From JALONH01 sp046329235 (GTDB taxonomy: Bacteria > Bacteroidota > Bacteroidia > Cytophagales > Cytophagaceae), in the NCBI GenBank assembly GCA_046329235.1, contig JAXLVA010000001.1, forward strand, positions 2,542,001 to 2,606,000: a DNA stretch of 64,000 bases, read 5' to 3'. The position numbers and the translations under genes are program-made. Under the pieces are notes generated by a model. That model ran no database searches. It was not told the origin of the DNA and saw only the letters and a list, made by a program, of their open reading frames with translations. Of the stretch, positions 32,735 to 41,710 are shown piece by piece (position 1 is the first letter of the stretch; each line of letters opens with the position of its first letter).

Positions 32735-34066
32735 TTAAACCGCTACTGCAGCAAAGAATAATTTCTCGTTGATTTCATTCAATGCTTGATTCTTGAATTC
32801 CGTATTGATCAATACAGAAATATTGTTTTGGCTACCGCCATAAGAAATCATACGTACCGGAACTGTTTCTAACGCATCAAATAAACGTTTTGAAACGCCT
32901 ACCTTATCTTTTCTGAAGTTACCTACGATACAGATAATCGTTTGGTCTTTGTCTACTTCAGTAATCGCAAAGTCGTTCAATTCAGAAATGATTTTACTTA
33001 AATTCTTATCGTCATCAATAGTTAATGATACTGCTACCTCAGAAGTAGTAATCATATCTACCGATGTTTTATATTTTTCAAATACTTCAAATATTCTTCT
33101 TAAGAAACCATACGCATTTAACATACGAGTAGAACGTACTGTGATAGCGGTGATACTATCTTTAGCTGCTACCGCAGTCACATCTCTTTCAGATTGTTTG
33201 CTTGTAATTACTGTTCCTTTTTGCTCAGGCTGCATCGTGTTCAACAAACGAACAGGAACGTTACGGATGTGTGCCGGGCGAATACAAGTTGGGTGAAGAA
33301 TTTTAGCACCGAAATAAGCTAACTCGGCTGCTTCATCAAATGATAATTCTGGAATTGGATAGGTACGTTTTACGATACGTGGATCGTTGTTGTGCATACC
33401 ATCGATATCTGTCCAGATTTGAATTTCAGACAAACGTAAAGCGGCACCAATTAAAGTACCTGTATAATCCGAACCACCACGTTTCAAGTTGTCTACTTCT
33501 CCATCAGAGTTTAAGCAGATATACCCTTGAGTGATGTATAAATGTTTGTTTGGATTTTTTTCTAACTGCTCTTTTAATTTCTCTTCGATGTAATTCAACA
33601 TCGGTTCGCTGTCCGCATCCGTCTTCATGAATTCCAAAGCAGGAAGAAGAACAGAGTTGTATCCTTTTTCTTCTAAGTAAGTTTGGAATAACTGAGTAGA
33701 AATTAATTCACCTTGTGCTAAGAACAAACGAGTTTCTTTATCGCCAAAAGAAGTACTGCCTACATAGCTACGAATTAAGTCTTCGTGTTTTTTAACAATC
33801 GCATGACCTTTTGCTTTCGCTTCTTTAGTCTCTACTAATTGTTCAACGAAATCAGTATAAGGAGTGAAAAGTTTTTTAATTGCTTCTTCCGCCGCTGCTT
33901 TATCCCCTTTAGTTAATTTATCAGCAATATCTACTAAGGCGTTGGTAGTACCTGACACGGCAGATAATACTACAATTTTAGAATCAGCATCCGAAATCAA
34001 CTTTGCTACCGAGTGCATACGCTCCGGTTTCCCTACTGATGTTCCGCCAAACTTTAATACTTTCAT
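32735..34066 (-). CDS. lysC: Aspartate kinase, monofunctional
   Basis: Phosphorylates aspartate in the first step of lysine, threonine and methionine synthesis. 443 residues. Kinase domain: KFGGTSVGKPERM (4-16), VLSAVSGTTNALVD, GSDYTGTLIGAALR with substrate/ATP contacts, WTDIDGMHNNDPRIV and AELAYFGAKILHP. Two C-terminal ACT domains (about 300-443: SITAITVRSTRM..., then QTIICIVGNFRKDKVGV) suggest feedback control by an amino acid. There is no fused homoserine dehydrogenase. It begins 31 bases after the ribH stop on the same strand. It could be read from the ribH transcript. Confidence 0.96.
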   Translation of the reverse strand: MKVLKFGGTSVGKPERMHSVAKLISDADSKIVVLSAVSGTTNALVDIADKLTKGDKAAAEEAIKKLFTPYTDFVEQLVETKEAKAKGHAIVKKHEDLIRSYVGSTSFGDKETRLFLAQGELISTQLFQTYLEEKGYNSVLLPALEFMKTDADSEPMLNYIEEKLKEQLEKNPNKHLYITQGYICLNSDGEVDNLKRGGSDYTGTLIGAALRLSEIQIWTDIDGMHNNDPRIVKRTYPIPELSFDEAAELAYFGAKILHPTCIRPAHIRNVPVRLLNTMQPEQKGTVITSKQSERDVTAVAAKDSITAITVRSTRMLNAYGFLRRIFEVFEKYKTSVDMITTSEVAVSLTIDDDKNLSKIISELNDFAITEVDKDQTIICIVGNFRKDKVGVSKRLFDALETVPVRMISYGGSQNNISVLINTEFKNQALNEINEKLFFAAVAV

Positions 34067-34097
34067 AATATGTATTCGATTGAGAAATTTTAATTGG

Positions 34098-34586
34098 TTA
34101 TATACTTAATTGAAAAGCTAACATTTTTAAGGCAGTCATAGCTGCTTCGTCTCCTTTGTTGCCATGTTTTCCACCCGCACGATCCAACGCTTGTTGCTTG
34201 GTATTCGGAGTTAACACGCCAAAGATGACCGGTTTATTATACTTTAAAGAAACATTCGTAATGCCGTGTGCTACGGCATCACAGATGAAATCAAAGTGTT
34301 TCGTATCCCCTTGAATCACACAACCGATACAAATCACCGCATCGATAGACGCTTGTTCTGCCATCCACTGTGCACCTAAGGATAATTCATAACTTCCCGG
34401 AACATAACGTGTGATGATATTCTCTTTAGGAATTCCGTATTGCTTTAATGTATCTACGGCGCCTTGGTATAAAGCACCTGTTACATCATCATTCCACTCA
34501 GATACCACGATCGCAAATTTCTTTGCCGATAGGTCGGGAAGTTGAGTAGAAGCGAATACGCTTAAATTTTTATCTGCACTAGACAT
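34098..34586 (-). CDS. ribH: 6,7-dimethyl-8-ribityllumazine synthase
   Basis: Penultimate step of riboflavin synthesis; forms hollow icosahedral or pentameric assemblies in the cytosol. 162 residues. Motifs: FAIVVSEWNDDVTGALYQGAVDTL (substrate pocket W/F near 27-30), VPGSYELSLGAQWM, and CIGCVIQGDTKHFDFICDAVAHGI with the catalytic His, then KPVIFGVLTPNTKQQALDRAGG. The gene sits downstream of the TPR membrane protein gene, separated by a terminator. In Bacteroidota this neighbourhood (recF, TPR protein, ribH) is commonly conserved, as I recall. Confidence 0.96.
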   Translation of the reverse strand: MSSADKNLSVFASTQLPDLSAKKFAIVVSEWNDDVTGALYQGAVDTLKQYGIPKENIITRYVPGSYELSLGAQWMAEQASIDAVICIGCVIQGDTKHFDFICDAVAHGITNVSLKYNKPVIFGVLTPNTKQQALDRAGGKHGNKGDEAAMTALKMLAFQLSI

Positions 34587-34601
34587 TACTTTTATTTCAT
34601 T

Positions 34602-34637
34602 AAAAAAGGGATAAAACTTGATGTCCTATCCCTTTTT
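34602..34637 (-). terminator. Terminator between the TPR gene and ribH
   Basis: 11-bp stem AAAAAGGGATA (34603-34613) with TATCCCTTTTT (34627-34637), 13-nt loop; on the minus strand the complementary arm ends in six T residues. ribH may therefore depend on partial read-through or on its own promoter, which I could not identify. Confidence 0.7.
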
Positions 34638-34654
34638 GTCATTCGAAGATTTTA

Positions 34655-35341
34655 TTACTGATTCGATGCTGCAAGGGATGTTGCTCTCGCCTTAAACTTC
34701 TTGGCGTTGCTTACATCTTGAGATCTTGGGTATTCCTTTATAATAACATCGTAAGTTTCGATAGCATCGTTGAACTTACCTGCTAATTCTTGAGCAAGAC
34801 CTAACTTAATCATATAGATAGTAGACACTTGATCATTTGGTAAATAACCGGAAGCTTTCTTATAATATTTGATAGCGTTTTCAGAATCGTTTTTCTCAGA
34901 ATACGCATCACCCATCAAAGCCCAAGCTCTTGCTTGAATCAATCCGTTGTTAGAGCTATACTTATCAAGGAATTCAATCGCTTGATCAAAGTCTTTCTTT
35001 TTCAAATAAATTGCCCCTACATAGTAAGCAGCTAATTTACCGGATTGTGTAGCACCGTAAGCGTCTGCAATATCCAAGAAGCCTTGGAAGTCAGAACTAC
35101 CTTTTAGAGCTAAATCTAATGAGTCTTGTTCAAACATCATTTGAGCTCTGTACATAGCAGCCGAAGCTTCTTTGTCTAGATTGTCGATATATAAACTATA
35201 TCCAACCCAAGCTCCTACTACTAATACTACTGCGGCAACTGCACCTGCTAATAATTTGAAATTCTTTTGAAGAAAACCTTCAAAACCGGGATTCTCATTC
35301 ACCACTGAAGTAGTGGTTGTATCTTTAATATCTTGCGCCAT
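34655..35341 (-). CDS. TPR-repeat membrane protein
   Basis: A 228-residue protein with a short cytosolic N-terminus, one membrane helix (about residues 31-52, FKLLAGAVAAVVLVVGAWVGYSLYI), and a periplasmic TPR region. Helical repeats are visible: LAAYYVGAIYLKKKDFDQAIEFLDKYSSN, ARAWALMGDAYSEKNDSENAIKYYKKA and LGLAQELAGKFNDAIETYDVIIKEYPRS. Architecture resembles YfgM, an ancillary SecYEG-associated periplasmic chaperone, but the link is only structural. It is 7 bases downstream of pdhA and thus likely in its operon. Confidence 0.82.
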   Translation of the reverse strand: MAQDIKDTTTTSVVNENPGFEGFLQKNFKLLAGAVAAVVLVVGAWVGYSLYIDNLDKEASAAMYRAQMMFEQDSLDLALKGSSDFQGFLDIADAYGATQSGKLAAYYVGAIYLKKKDFDQAIEFLDKYSSNNGLIQARAWALMGDAYSEKNDSENAIKYYKKASGYLPNDQVSTIYMIKLGLAQELAGKFNDAIETYDVIIKEYPRSQDVSNAKKFKARATSLAASNQ

Positions 35342-35348
35342 TTTAAAA

Positions 35349-36392
35349 TTATTCTGCTAAGAATGGATAGTCAGATTGAACGTAAACATCTTTGTATGCT
35401 TCAGATGGATCCGGGAACGGAGATTCTTCAGCAAATTTTTCAGCTTCCACGACTTTCGCCATGATACGTTGATCAATTTTTTGTAAATCCTCTTCTGTAG
35501 CAAATTTGTTTGTTAGAATAGTGTGTCTAACTTTTTCGATTGGATCTTCTGCTTTTTTAGACTCTAATTCTTCTTTCGTTCTATATTTAGCAGGGTCAGA
35601 CATAGAGTGACCTTTGTAACGATAGGTTCTAAATTCTAAGAAAGTAGGACCTTCACCGCTACGAGCTCTTTTTGCTGCTCTTTCTACTGCTAAGTGAACT
35701 TCTTCCACGTTCATCGCATCTACCGGTTCAGCAGGCATATCATATGCTTCAGCTAACGTGTATAGTTCAGTAACGTTAGAGGTTCTTTCAACAGAAGTAC
35801 CCATGGCATATCCGTTATTTTCAACTACGAAAATAGCAGGGATTTTCCATAACATAGCTAAGTTAAAAGTCTCGTGAAGAGAACCTTGACGTGTAGCACC
35901 ATCACCCATATAAGTGATTGATACACGGTCCGTTCCTTTATATTTTTCAGCAAACGCTAATCCGGCACCTAGAGGAATTTGGCCACCCACAATACCGTGA
36001 CCACCAGCAAAGTTTACTGATTTGTCAAAGATGTGCATAGAACCACCTTTACCTTTAGCTACACCGGTAGCTCTACCGTACATTTCAGCCAAAATAAATT
36101 TAGGTTCTGTACCTAGCGCTAATGGCTGACCATGACAACGATAAGCTGTTACATAATGATCACCTTTACCTAAAGCGGATACAGCTCCGGAAGCACAAGC
36201 CTCCTGACCTATATACAAGTGACAAAATCCTTTGATTTTTTGCTGACCATACAAAAATCCACAACGTTCTTCGAATTTGCGAATTAATTGCATGTTCTCA
36301 TACCAGAAAAGGTATTGCTCTTTGCTAAATCTTGGTTTACCATTTACCTTTGTAGCGGAGCTATCTTTAGCTTTTTCTTTTACACTAGCCAT
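35349..36392 (-). CDS. pdhA: Pyruvate dehydrogenase E1 component, alpha subunit
   Basis: Forms with the beta subunit the thiamine-diphosphate-dependent E1 that decarboxylates pyruvate for acetyl-CoA. 347 residues. Features: FSKEQYLFWYENMQLIRKFEERCG at the start, GQEACASGA, HGQPLALG, GKGGSMHIF, GGHGIVGGQIPLGAGLAFA, the ThDP motif GDGATRQGSLHETFNLAMLWKIPAIFVVENN (GDG at about 168-170), RTYRYKGHSMSDPAKYR (phosphorylation-loop region of the family). The beta and E2 genes are not in this window. It is divergent from recF with a 58-base gap between them. Confidence 0.97.
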   Translation of the reverse strand: MASVKEKAKDSSATKVNGKPRFSKEQYLFWYENMQLIRKFEERCGFLYGQQKIKGFCHLYIGQEACASGAVSALGKGDHYVTAYRCHGQPLALGTEPKFILAEMYGRATGVAKGKGGSMHIFDKSVNFAGGHGIVGGQIPLGAGLAFAEKYKGTDRVSITYMGDGATRQGSLHETFNLAMLWKIPAIFVVENNGYAMGTSVERTSNVTELYTLAEAYDMPAEPVDAMNVEEVHLAVERAAKRARSGEGPTFLEFRTYRYKGHSMSDPAKYRTKEELESKKAEDPIEKVRHTILTNKFATEEDLQKIDQRIMAKVVEAEKFAEESPFPDPSEAYKDVYVQSDYPFLAE

Positions 36393-36450
36393 TCTTTACT
36401 TAAAGCTGTTTAACAGTCAGAAATTTAGACGGGCAAATTAAGTAAATTTC

Positions 36451-37560
36451 ATGTATATAGAAAAATTAAGCCTGCTTTATTTTAAAAACTATAATTCCTT
36501 GGAAATTAGCTTTTCCACTGATATTAACCTACTTACGGGGTTAAATGGCAGTGGGAAGACCAATTTAATGGATGCTATTTTCTGTTTGTGCCTGACCAAA
36601 AGTTTTCTGGGGGCTACCGAAAGTCAGTTGGTGACTCACCAGGCTCCTTACTTTTCGGTACATGGGTATTTCCAAACCGACCATAAAAACCACTTGGTTC
36701 AGTATAATTTTGACGGAAAAAAGAAGTCATTCTTGGTAGAACAGGAATCGTACACTCGATTATCAGATCATATAGGGCGTTTCCCGGCGGTGGTCTTAAC
36801 TCCTTACGATACGGATATGATTCGCGAAGGCAGTGAGGAACGTCGCAAGTTCTTTGACTCCTTATTCAGCCAAGCGGAGGCACAGTATTTACAGCAGTTG
36901 ATTCAATATCAGCATTTCCTTAAACAACGTAATGCTCTTTTAAAAAACGTAGCCGAAGGTGCACGCATGGACTATGTTTTACTGGAAATGTATGACTCGC
37001 ACCTATTACAACTCAACAAACAAATTGCGGAAAGAAGGCAATCGTTAATTAATAAACTAGAACCTGTTTTTAGAAAATATTACGACTTACTTTCTCCGGA
37101 ACATGAAGTCCCTTCGTTGATTTATTCTTCCGAAGTAATAGAAACTGATTTTGCAGATCAATACAAAAAATCATTACCAAAAGACTTGGCGCTACAACGC
37201 ACCACCAAAGGAATCCACAAGGACGATTACACTTTTTTACTACAACAAAATTTAGTAAAACAATATGGTTCCCAAGGGCAACAAAAAACGTTTATGATTG
37301 CCTTAAAACTGGCTCAGTATACTTTTTTGAAAGAAATATTAGGGATAAAACCCATTCTTTTAATGGATGATATATTCGACAAATTAGATGATGTACGAAT
37401 TGAAAAGTTAATTCGTTGGGTAAAAGAAGATTTTGACGGACAAATTTTCATCTCTGATGCTCGTCCCGAACGAAGTAGTCGTTTATTAGCTTCAGGACCA
37501 AAAGATATTCGTATATTTAATGTAGCGAATAGCACCGTAACTGAAAATCGCCATGTATAA
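36451..37560 (+). CDS. recF: DNA replication and repair protein RecF
   Basis: SMC-like ATPase that loads RecA at gaps. 369 residues. Walker A LTGLNGSGKTNLMDAI (about 29-44), the coiled region LLQLNKQIAERRQSLINKL, signature-like YGSQGQQKTFMIALKLAQ, and Walker B PILLMDDIFDKLDD followed by D-loop. C-terminal QIFISDARPERS is typical. Its stop overlaps the start of the DUF721 gene by 8 bases, indicating translational coupling. Confidence 0.96.
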   Translation: MYIEKLSLLYFKNYNSLEISFSTDINLLTGLNGSGKTNLMDAIFCLCLTKSFLGATESQLVTHQAPYFSVHGYFQTDHKNHLVQYNFDGKKKSFLVEQESYTRLSDHIGRFPAVVLTPYDTDMIREGSEERRKFFDSLFSQAEAQYLQQLIQYQHFLKQRNALLKNVAEGARMDYVLLEMYDSHLLQLNKQIAERRQSLINKLEPVFRKYYDLLSPEHEVPSLIYSSEVIETDFADQYKKSLPKDLALQRTTKGIHKDDYTFLLQQNLVKQYGSQGQQKTFMIALKLAQYTFLKEILGIKPILLMDDIFDKLDDVRIEKLIRWVKEDFDGQIFISDARPERSSRLLASGPKDIRIFNVANSTVTENRHV

Positions 37561-37873
37561 TCCGGATAAGAAGAAAGATTTCCCTAGAAAAAATGAAGCG
37601 CTCTCCATGGGCGAGGCGTTACAGCAATGGGTAAATGCTTTAAGGATTAAACAACCCTTCAATGAATCCTATTTGCTCCAACATTGGGAAGACATTATGG
37701 GGGCATCCATTGCCAAAAGAACGTCTAAGATGTTCATTAAGAATAAGAAACTTTATGTTTATCTCAATTCAGCTCCTTTAAAACAGGAATTGAATATGTC
37801 CAAAACAAAAGTAGTGGAGTTACTAAATAAAGAAGTAGGGGATAAAGTGATTGAAGATGTAGAGTTTTATTAA
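37553..37873 (+). CDS. DUF721 (DciA-like) protein
   Basis: A 106-residue protein with the DUF721 core: MGEALQQWVNALRIKQPFNESYLLQHWEDIMGASIAKRT, then strands FIKNKKLYVYLNSAPLKQELNMSKTKVVELLNKEVG, a KH-like fold. The same family contains DciA, which recruits the replicative helicase in bacteria lacking DnaC, so a role in replication initiation fits the coupling to recF. The first 25 residues are charged and disordered. Followed by the type B gene at 7 bases. Confidence 0.87.
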   Translation: MYNPDKKKDFPRKNEALSMGEALQQWVNALRIKQPFNESYLLQHWEDIMGASIAKRTSKMFIKNKKLYVYLNSAPLKQELNMSKTKVVELLNKEVGDKVIEDVEFY

Positions 37874-37880
37874 GTAGTAC

Positions 37881-40800
37881 ATGAAGAAATCGCTTCTATT
37901 ATTCGTTTTTTTAATTTCTTTAATCTTGCCTCAAAGATTAAATGCTTTTTATCGTGTAAGCACTAGTTATTTATTCAAAGAGAATAAAGGGCAATGGCCC
38001 GGTCAAGTAAAATTCAAAGCAGAGATAACTAACGGTGATATTTATATTCAAAACAATGGCGTCCTTTATAATCTATACCAACCGGAAGCACATGGCCACC
38101 CACATAAAAAAGGAAATGTAGAAGGCGAATCTGAAATTCCAAAAGGTAAAGGTCATGCATATCAAGTTACTTTCAAAGGAAGCTCTTGGAACAAACAATC
38201 AACTACTACCGCCCCATCTTCCTACTATCATAATTATTTAAAAGGCCCTAAAAGCCAATGGGCAAACCACGTCTATAGTTTTCAAGCTGTGACATTAAAC
38301 AATATGTACCCGGGTGTGGATGTGAAATATTACACTCAGGACACCAAATTGAAATATGATTTTATAGTTCAACCACATGCATCGATTAAAAACCTTGCAT
38401 TACAATATGAAGGCGCAGATAGTATATATTTAAAAAATGGGCATCTTTTTATTGTGACTACACTGGGAGAGATTCAAGAATCTGCTCCTTATGCTTATCA
38501 ACTTATCAATGGCGAATTAAAACGCGTTGATTGCAACTATTTAATTAAAGATTCTTTAGTTCAATTTGATTTTCCCAAAGGCTATAACCATTCCTATGAA
38601 TTAATTATAGATCCCGAATTAATCTTCTCCACTTATTCAGGCTCTACGGGTGATAACTGGGGAAACACTGCCACCTATGATGATGCAGGAAACGGCTACG
38701 CCGCAGGGACACTTTTTGAAGTGGGTTATCCGGTAACTTTAGGAGCTTACCAAATTGTCTATCGAGGATATTGGGATTTTAAAGAAGATCCTGACTATCC
38801 CGGTTCAGGTACAGGATATTTTGCCATGGACCCTGACATCGCCATCATGAAACTCTCTCCTACAGGTAGTTTAATTTATGCTACTTTATTGGGAGGTTCT
38901 AATACGGAAGTTCCAAGTTCTATCATCGTTAACCACAAAAACGAATTAGTTATCCTAGGAGTCACCGGATCCAGTTCTGATGGAGGGTTATATCCTTTTC
39001 CAACTACTGCCGGTGCCGTGCAAACTACATTTTCCGGAGGAAGTAGATCGTTCCCGCTAGGGTATTATGAAACAGTAGCTTTTGATATTGGGAGTGATTT
39101 ATTTGTCACCGTCTTAGACCCAACCGGAAGTACTTTAATAGGGTCAACGTATTTAGGAGGAACATCTAATGATGGGATATATGAAGAATATGACCCTATA
39201 TGTAAAAACTATGGTGATGCCTTTAGAGCTGAAGTTGTAGTAGACTCCATTGATCAAATTTATATAGCCACCAAAACTTTTTCCAATGATATTGCCAAGG
39301 CTTCCGGGTCGTCCTACAGAGGTGGTAAGTCGGATGTTTACCTAGCCAAATTATCGGCAGATGTTTCATCCGTATTATGGGACAACTATCTAGGTGGTTC
39401 GGGTATGGATGCCGGATACAGCATTCAACTCAATAGCAAAGGAGAAGTCTATGTTGCCGGCGGTACGAATAGTACTAACTTCCCGGTTTCAGTAGGCGCT
39501 CATAAATCTAGAATCAACTTTGGTGATGTAGATGGATTTATAGCACACTACAGTCCTACCGGAACCTTGCTACACGCTACCTACATAGGAAGTGTTTCTT
39601 ATGACCAAACATTCTTTGTGCAATTAGACAAAACGGATATCGTATACACCATAGGTCAAACTCGTGGTTCTATTCCTATGAGCAATGGGGTTTGGGGAAT
39701 ACCGGATGCCGGACAGTTCGTTCAAAAGTTAGACCCTACCCTTTCTACACTTTTATTATCTACCACCTTCGGTAGTAACAATAGTAGTATCAATATTACC
39801 ATCAATGCCTTTACCGTAACCACTTGTAATAAAATATTGCTTAGTGGCTGGGGTGGAAACGTAAATCAAATAAGCAGTAGCTATGTGGGTGGCAATACGT
39901 TTAACATGCCTATAACGGCCGATGCATACAAAAGCACGACCGATGGTTCTGATTTCTATTTAATGGTGATAGATGAATACTTTGCTGGACTTCTTTATGC
40001 CACTTATTTTGGCAGCAACAGTCAAACGTATGAGTCCGGAGACCACGTAGATGGAGGTACCTCAAGGTTTGATAAAAAAGGAATTGTATACCAAGCTGTT
40101 TGTGCCAGTTGTGGTGGATTTAGTTACGACGGATTCCCTACTACTCCGGGAGTTCAATCAAGAACCAACAATGCCGACAACTGCAATAATGCACTATTTA
40201 AATTCGATTTAACAAAATTAGCAGCCGGATTCACCGTTGACAAAACCAAAGGATGTGATAATTTAATTATTCAGGTAACAAACAATAGTGTAGGTGGAAG
40301 AACCTTTGAGTGGGATTTTGGTGATGGCACTAAACTATCCGGCACAGGGCCTTTTTATCATCGTTACGCTGCCCCCGGCGATTACAAAATATCCTTAATC
40401 GTAACTGATAATACCACTTGTATAGGCAAAGACACTTCTTTTAAATGGATTAATGTTTATCCATTGCCTACCACACCTTCGTCATTACAAGACACCATCA
40501 TCTGTTACAAAGATACCATACAGTTAATTCAATCATGCGACCCCTACCATCAGTATGAATGGTCGCCCAACATAGAAATTAGTAACACCCAAATATGTGA
40601 TGCTCGTTTTTATCCATCCGACACGCGAGCATACTATGTTACCATCACTGACACGAATAATTGTGTAAGAAAGGATACTGCTATCATACAAGTAGCTCAT
40701 GTAGACAAAGGATTGTCTTGGGGAAATCTAACCGAATGCGAAGGCTTACCTAAGGTACAGCTCAACACACCTAGCAAAGGCCCTTTGAATTATCTATGGA

Positions 40801-41186
40801 CGTTTGGCGACGGCAGTAGCTCAACAGTGAAAAACCCTGTACATGAATACCAACAAGGTGGTCATTATTTCATCGTATTAGACATGTACAATGACTATTG
40901 TAATGAAAAAGACACCATTAGTGTAAGCGTACAACCTATTAAAATTCCTAATCTAGTTACGCCTAATAATGATGGCAAAAATGATTGTTTTGAAATTACC
41001 GGTATCTATCCGGGTTGGGAAGTTTCTATTTACAATGCATGGAGTAAACGAATCTTCTTCAGTGAAAATTACAATCAGCAATTCTGCGGCGAAAATGTAA
41101 CCGAGTCGGTATACTATTATTTAGTATGTTCCCCACAAGGGAACTGCTGTAAGGGTTGGTTGCACACCATAGATAAACAGCAATGA
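37881..41186 (+). CDS. SBBP/PKD-repeat surface protein with T9SS type B tail
   Basis: A 1101-residue secreted protein. Signal peptide (1-22, ending LNAF); an N-terminal domain (about 30-255) with FKENKGQWPGQVKFKAEI and GVDVKYYTQDTKLKYDFIV that is typical of SBBP-repeat proteins; then a long series of beta-propeller-type SBBP repeats (about 255-790), seen as G-x-STYLGG and DxFVTVLDPTGSTLIGSTY patterns; two PKD domains (about 800-880, FEWDFGDGTKLSG; about 960-1030, YLWTFGDGSSSTVKNPVHEY); and the CHU_C-type end (about 1030-1101) with TPNNDGKNDCF and FCGENVTESVYYYLV. Many cysteines occur in the last third. It probably acts at the cell surface; function unknown. Its stop overlaps the next gene by 4 bases. 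Confidence 0.88.
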   Translation: MKKSLLLFVFLISLILPQRLNAFYRVSTSYLFKENKGQWPGQVKFKAEITNGDIYIQNNGVLYNLYQPEAHGHPHKKGNVEGESEIPKGKGHAYQVTFKGSSWNKQSTTTAPSSYYHNYLKGPKSQWANHVYSFQAVTLNNMYPGVDVKYYTQDTKLKYDFIVQPHASIKNLALQYEGADSIYLKNGHLFIVTTLGEIQESAPYAYQLINGELKRVDCNYLIKDSLVQFDFPKGYNHSYELIIDPELIFSTYSGSTGDNWGNTATYDDAGNGYAAGTLFEVGYPVTLGAYQIVYRGYWDFKEDPDYPGSGTGYFAMDPDIAIMKLSPTGSLIYATLLGGSNTEVPSSIIVNHKNELVILGVTGSSSDGGLYPFPTTAGAVQTTFSGGSRSFPLGYYETVAFDIGSDLFVTVLDPTGSTLIGSTYLGGTSNDGIYEEYDPICKNYGDAFRAEVVVDSIDQIYIATKTFSNDIAKASGSSYRGGKSDVYLAKLSADVSSVLWDNYLGGSGMDAGYSIQLNSKGEVYVAGGTNSTNFPVSVGAHKSRINFGDVDGFIAHYSPTGTLLHATYIGSVSYDQTFFVQLDKTDIVYTIGQTRGSIPMSNGVWGIPDAGQFVQKLDPTLSTLLLSTTFGSNNSSINITINAFTVTTCNKILLSGWGGNVNQISSSYVGGNTFNMPITADAYKSTTDGSDFYLMVIDEYFAGLLYATYFGSNSQTYESGDHVDGGTSRFDKKGIVYQAVCASCGGFSYDGFPTTPGVQSRTNNADNCNNALFKFDLTKLAAGFTVDKTKGCDNLIIQVTNNSVGGRTFEWDFGDGTKLSGTGPFYHRYAAPGDYKISLIVTDNTTCIGKDTSFKWINVYPLPTTPSSLQDTIICYKDTIQLIQSCDPYHQYEWSPNIEISNTQICDARFYPSDTRAYYVTITDTNNCVRKDTAIIQVAHVDKGLSWGNLTECEGLPKVQLNTPSKGPLNYLWTFGDGSSSTVKNPVHEYQQGGHYFIVLDMYNDYCNEKDTISVSVQPIKIPNLVTPNNDGKNDCFEITGIYPGWEVSIYNAWSKRIFFSENYNQQFCGENVTESVYYYLVCSPQGNCCKGWLHTIDKQQ

Positions 41187-41710
41187 AATTATTAAAGATA
41201 TTTTGGATCCTACTTTGTATAAGCTTCCTGTCTTTTCAAAGTGATCATCATAAAGTTTTAGTGTTCAATAAAACGTTGGAAGTAAATCTTCCCGATGGCT
41301 GGAAGGAAAAAGAAACCACCAAAAAAGGAAGCTATTTTGTAACAACGTACTTACGTACTACCAACGATAGTGTTTCTTCAACCGGAGTTTACTCCGTAAA
41401 ACTTCAGCCTACTAACGGACAAGACATCAAAACTTTTTCTACCCGCCAATTAGAACCGGAAAAGAAACGTAAAGATTTTGTGATGGAAAAAGTAATCACC
41501 CATTCAGATGGGGTGTTACCTTTTCATTATGGGATTGGCTACTGGTGTACTTATACAGAGGAAGCTAGTGGTAAAAAAATAAAAGTGTTTTATGCGCATG
41601 CTATTCATCAAAACAATGCGGCTTCTATATTAATGAAAATAGCTCAAGAAGATTTTACTAAGGTAGAAACAGAGTGGGTGAATATTATCAAAAGCCATCG
41701 CTTTATTTGA
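41183..41710 (+). CDS. Secreted PsbP/DUF1795-like protein
   Basis: A 175-residue protein with an N-terminal hydrophobic segment (residues 3-19, FWILLCISFLSFQS), then a mostly beta domain: VFNKTLEVNLPDGWKEKETTKKGSYFVTTYLRTT ... KIKVFYAHAIHQNNAASILMKIAQEDF. This layout resembles small PsbP-like domains (N-terminal LPDGW, C-terminal helix ending near I-x-S), but similarity is weak. Coupled to the type B surface protein by a 4-base overlap. The last 8 bases overlap the convergent peptidase gene. Confidence 0.6.
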   Translation: MKLLKIFWILLCISFLSFQSDHHKVLVFNKTLEVNLPDGWKEKETTKKGSYFVTTYLRTTNDSVSSTGVYSVKLQPTNGQDIKTFSTRQLEPEKKRKDFVMEKVITHSDGVLPFHYGIGYWCTYTEEASGKKIKVFYAHAIHQNNAASILMKIAQEDFTKVETEWVNIIKSHRFI

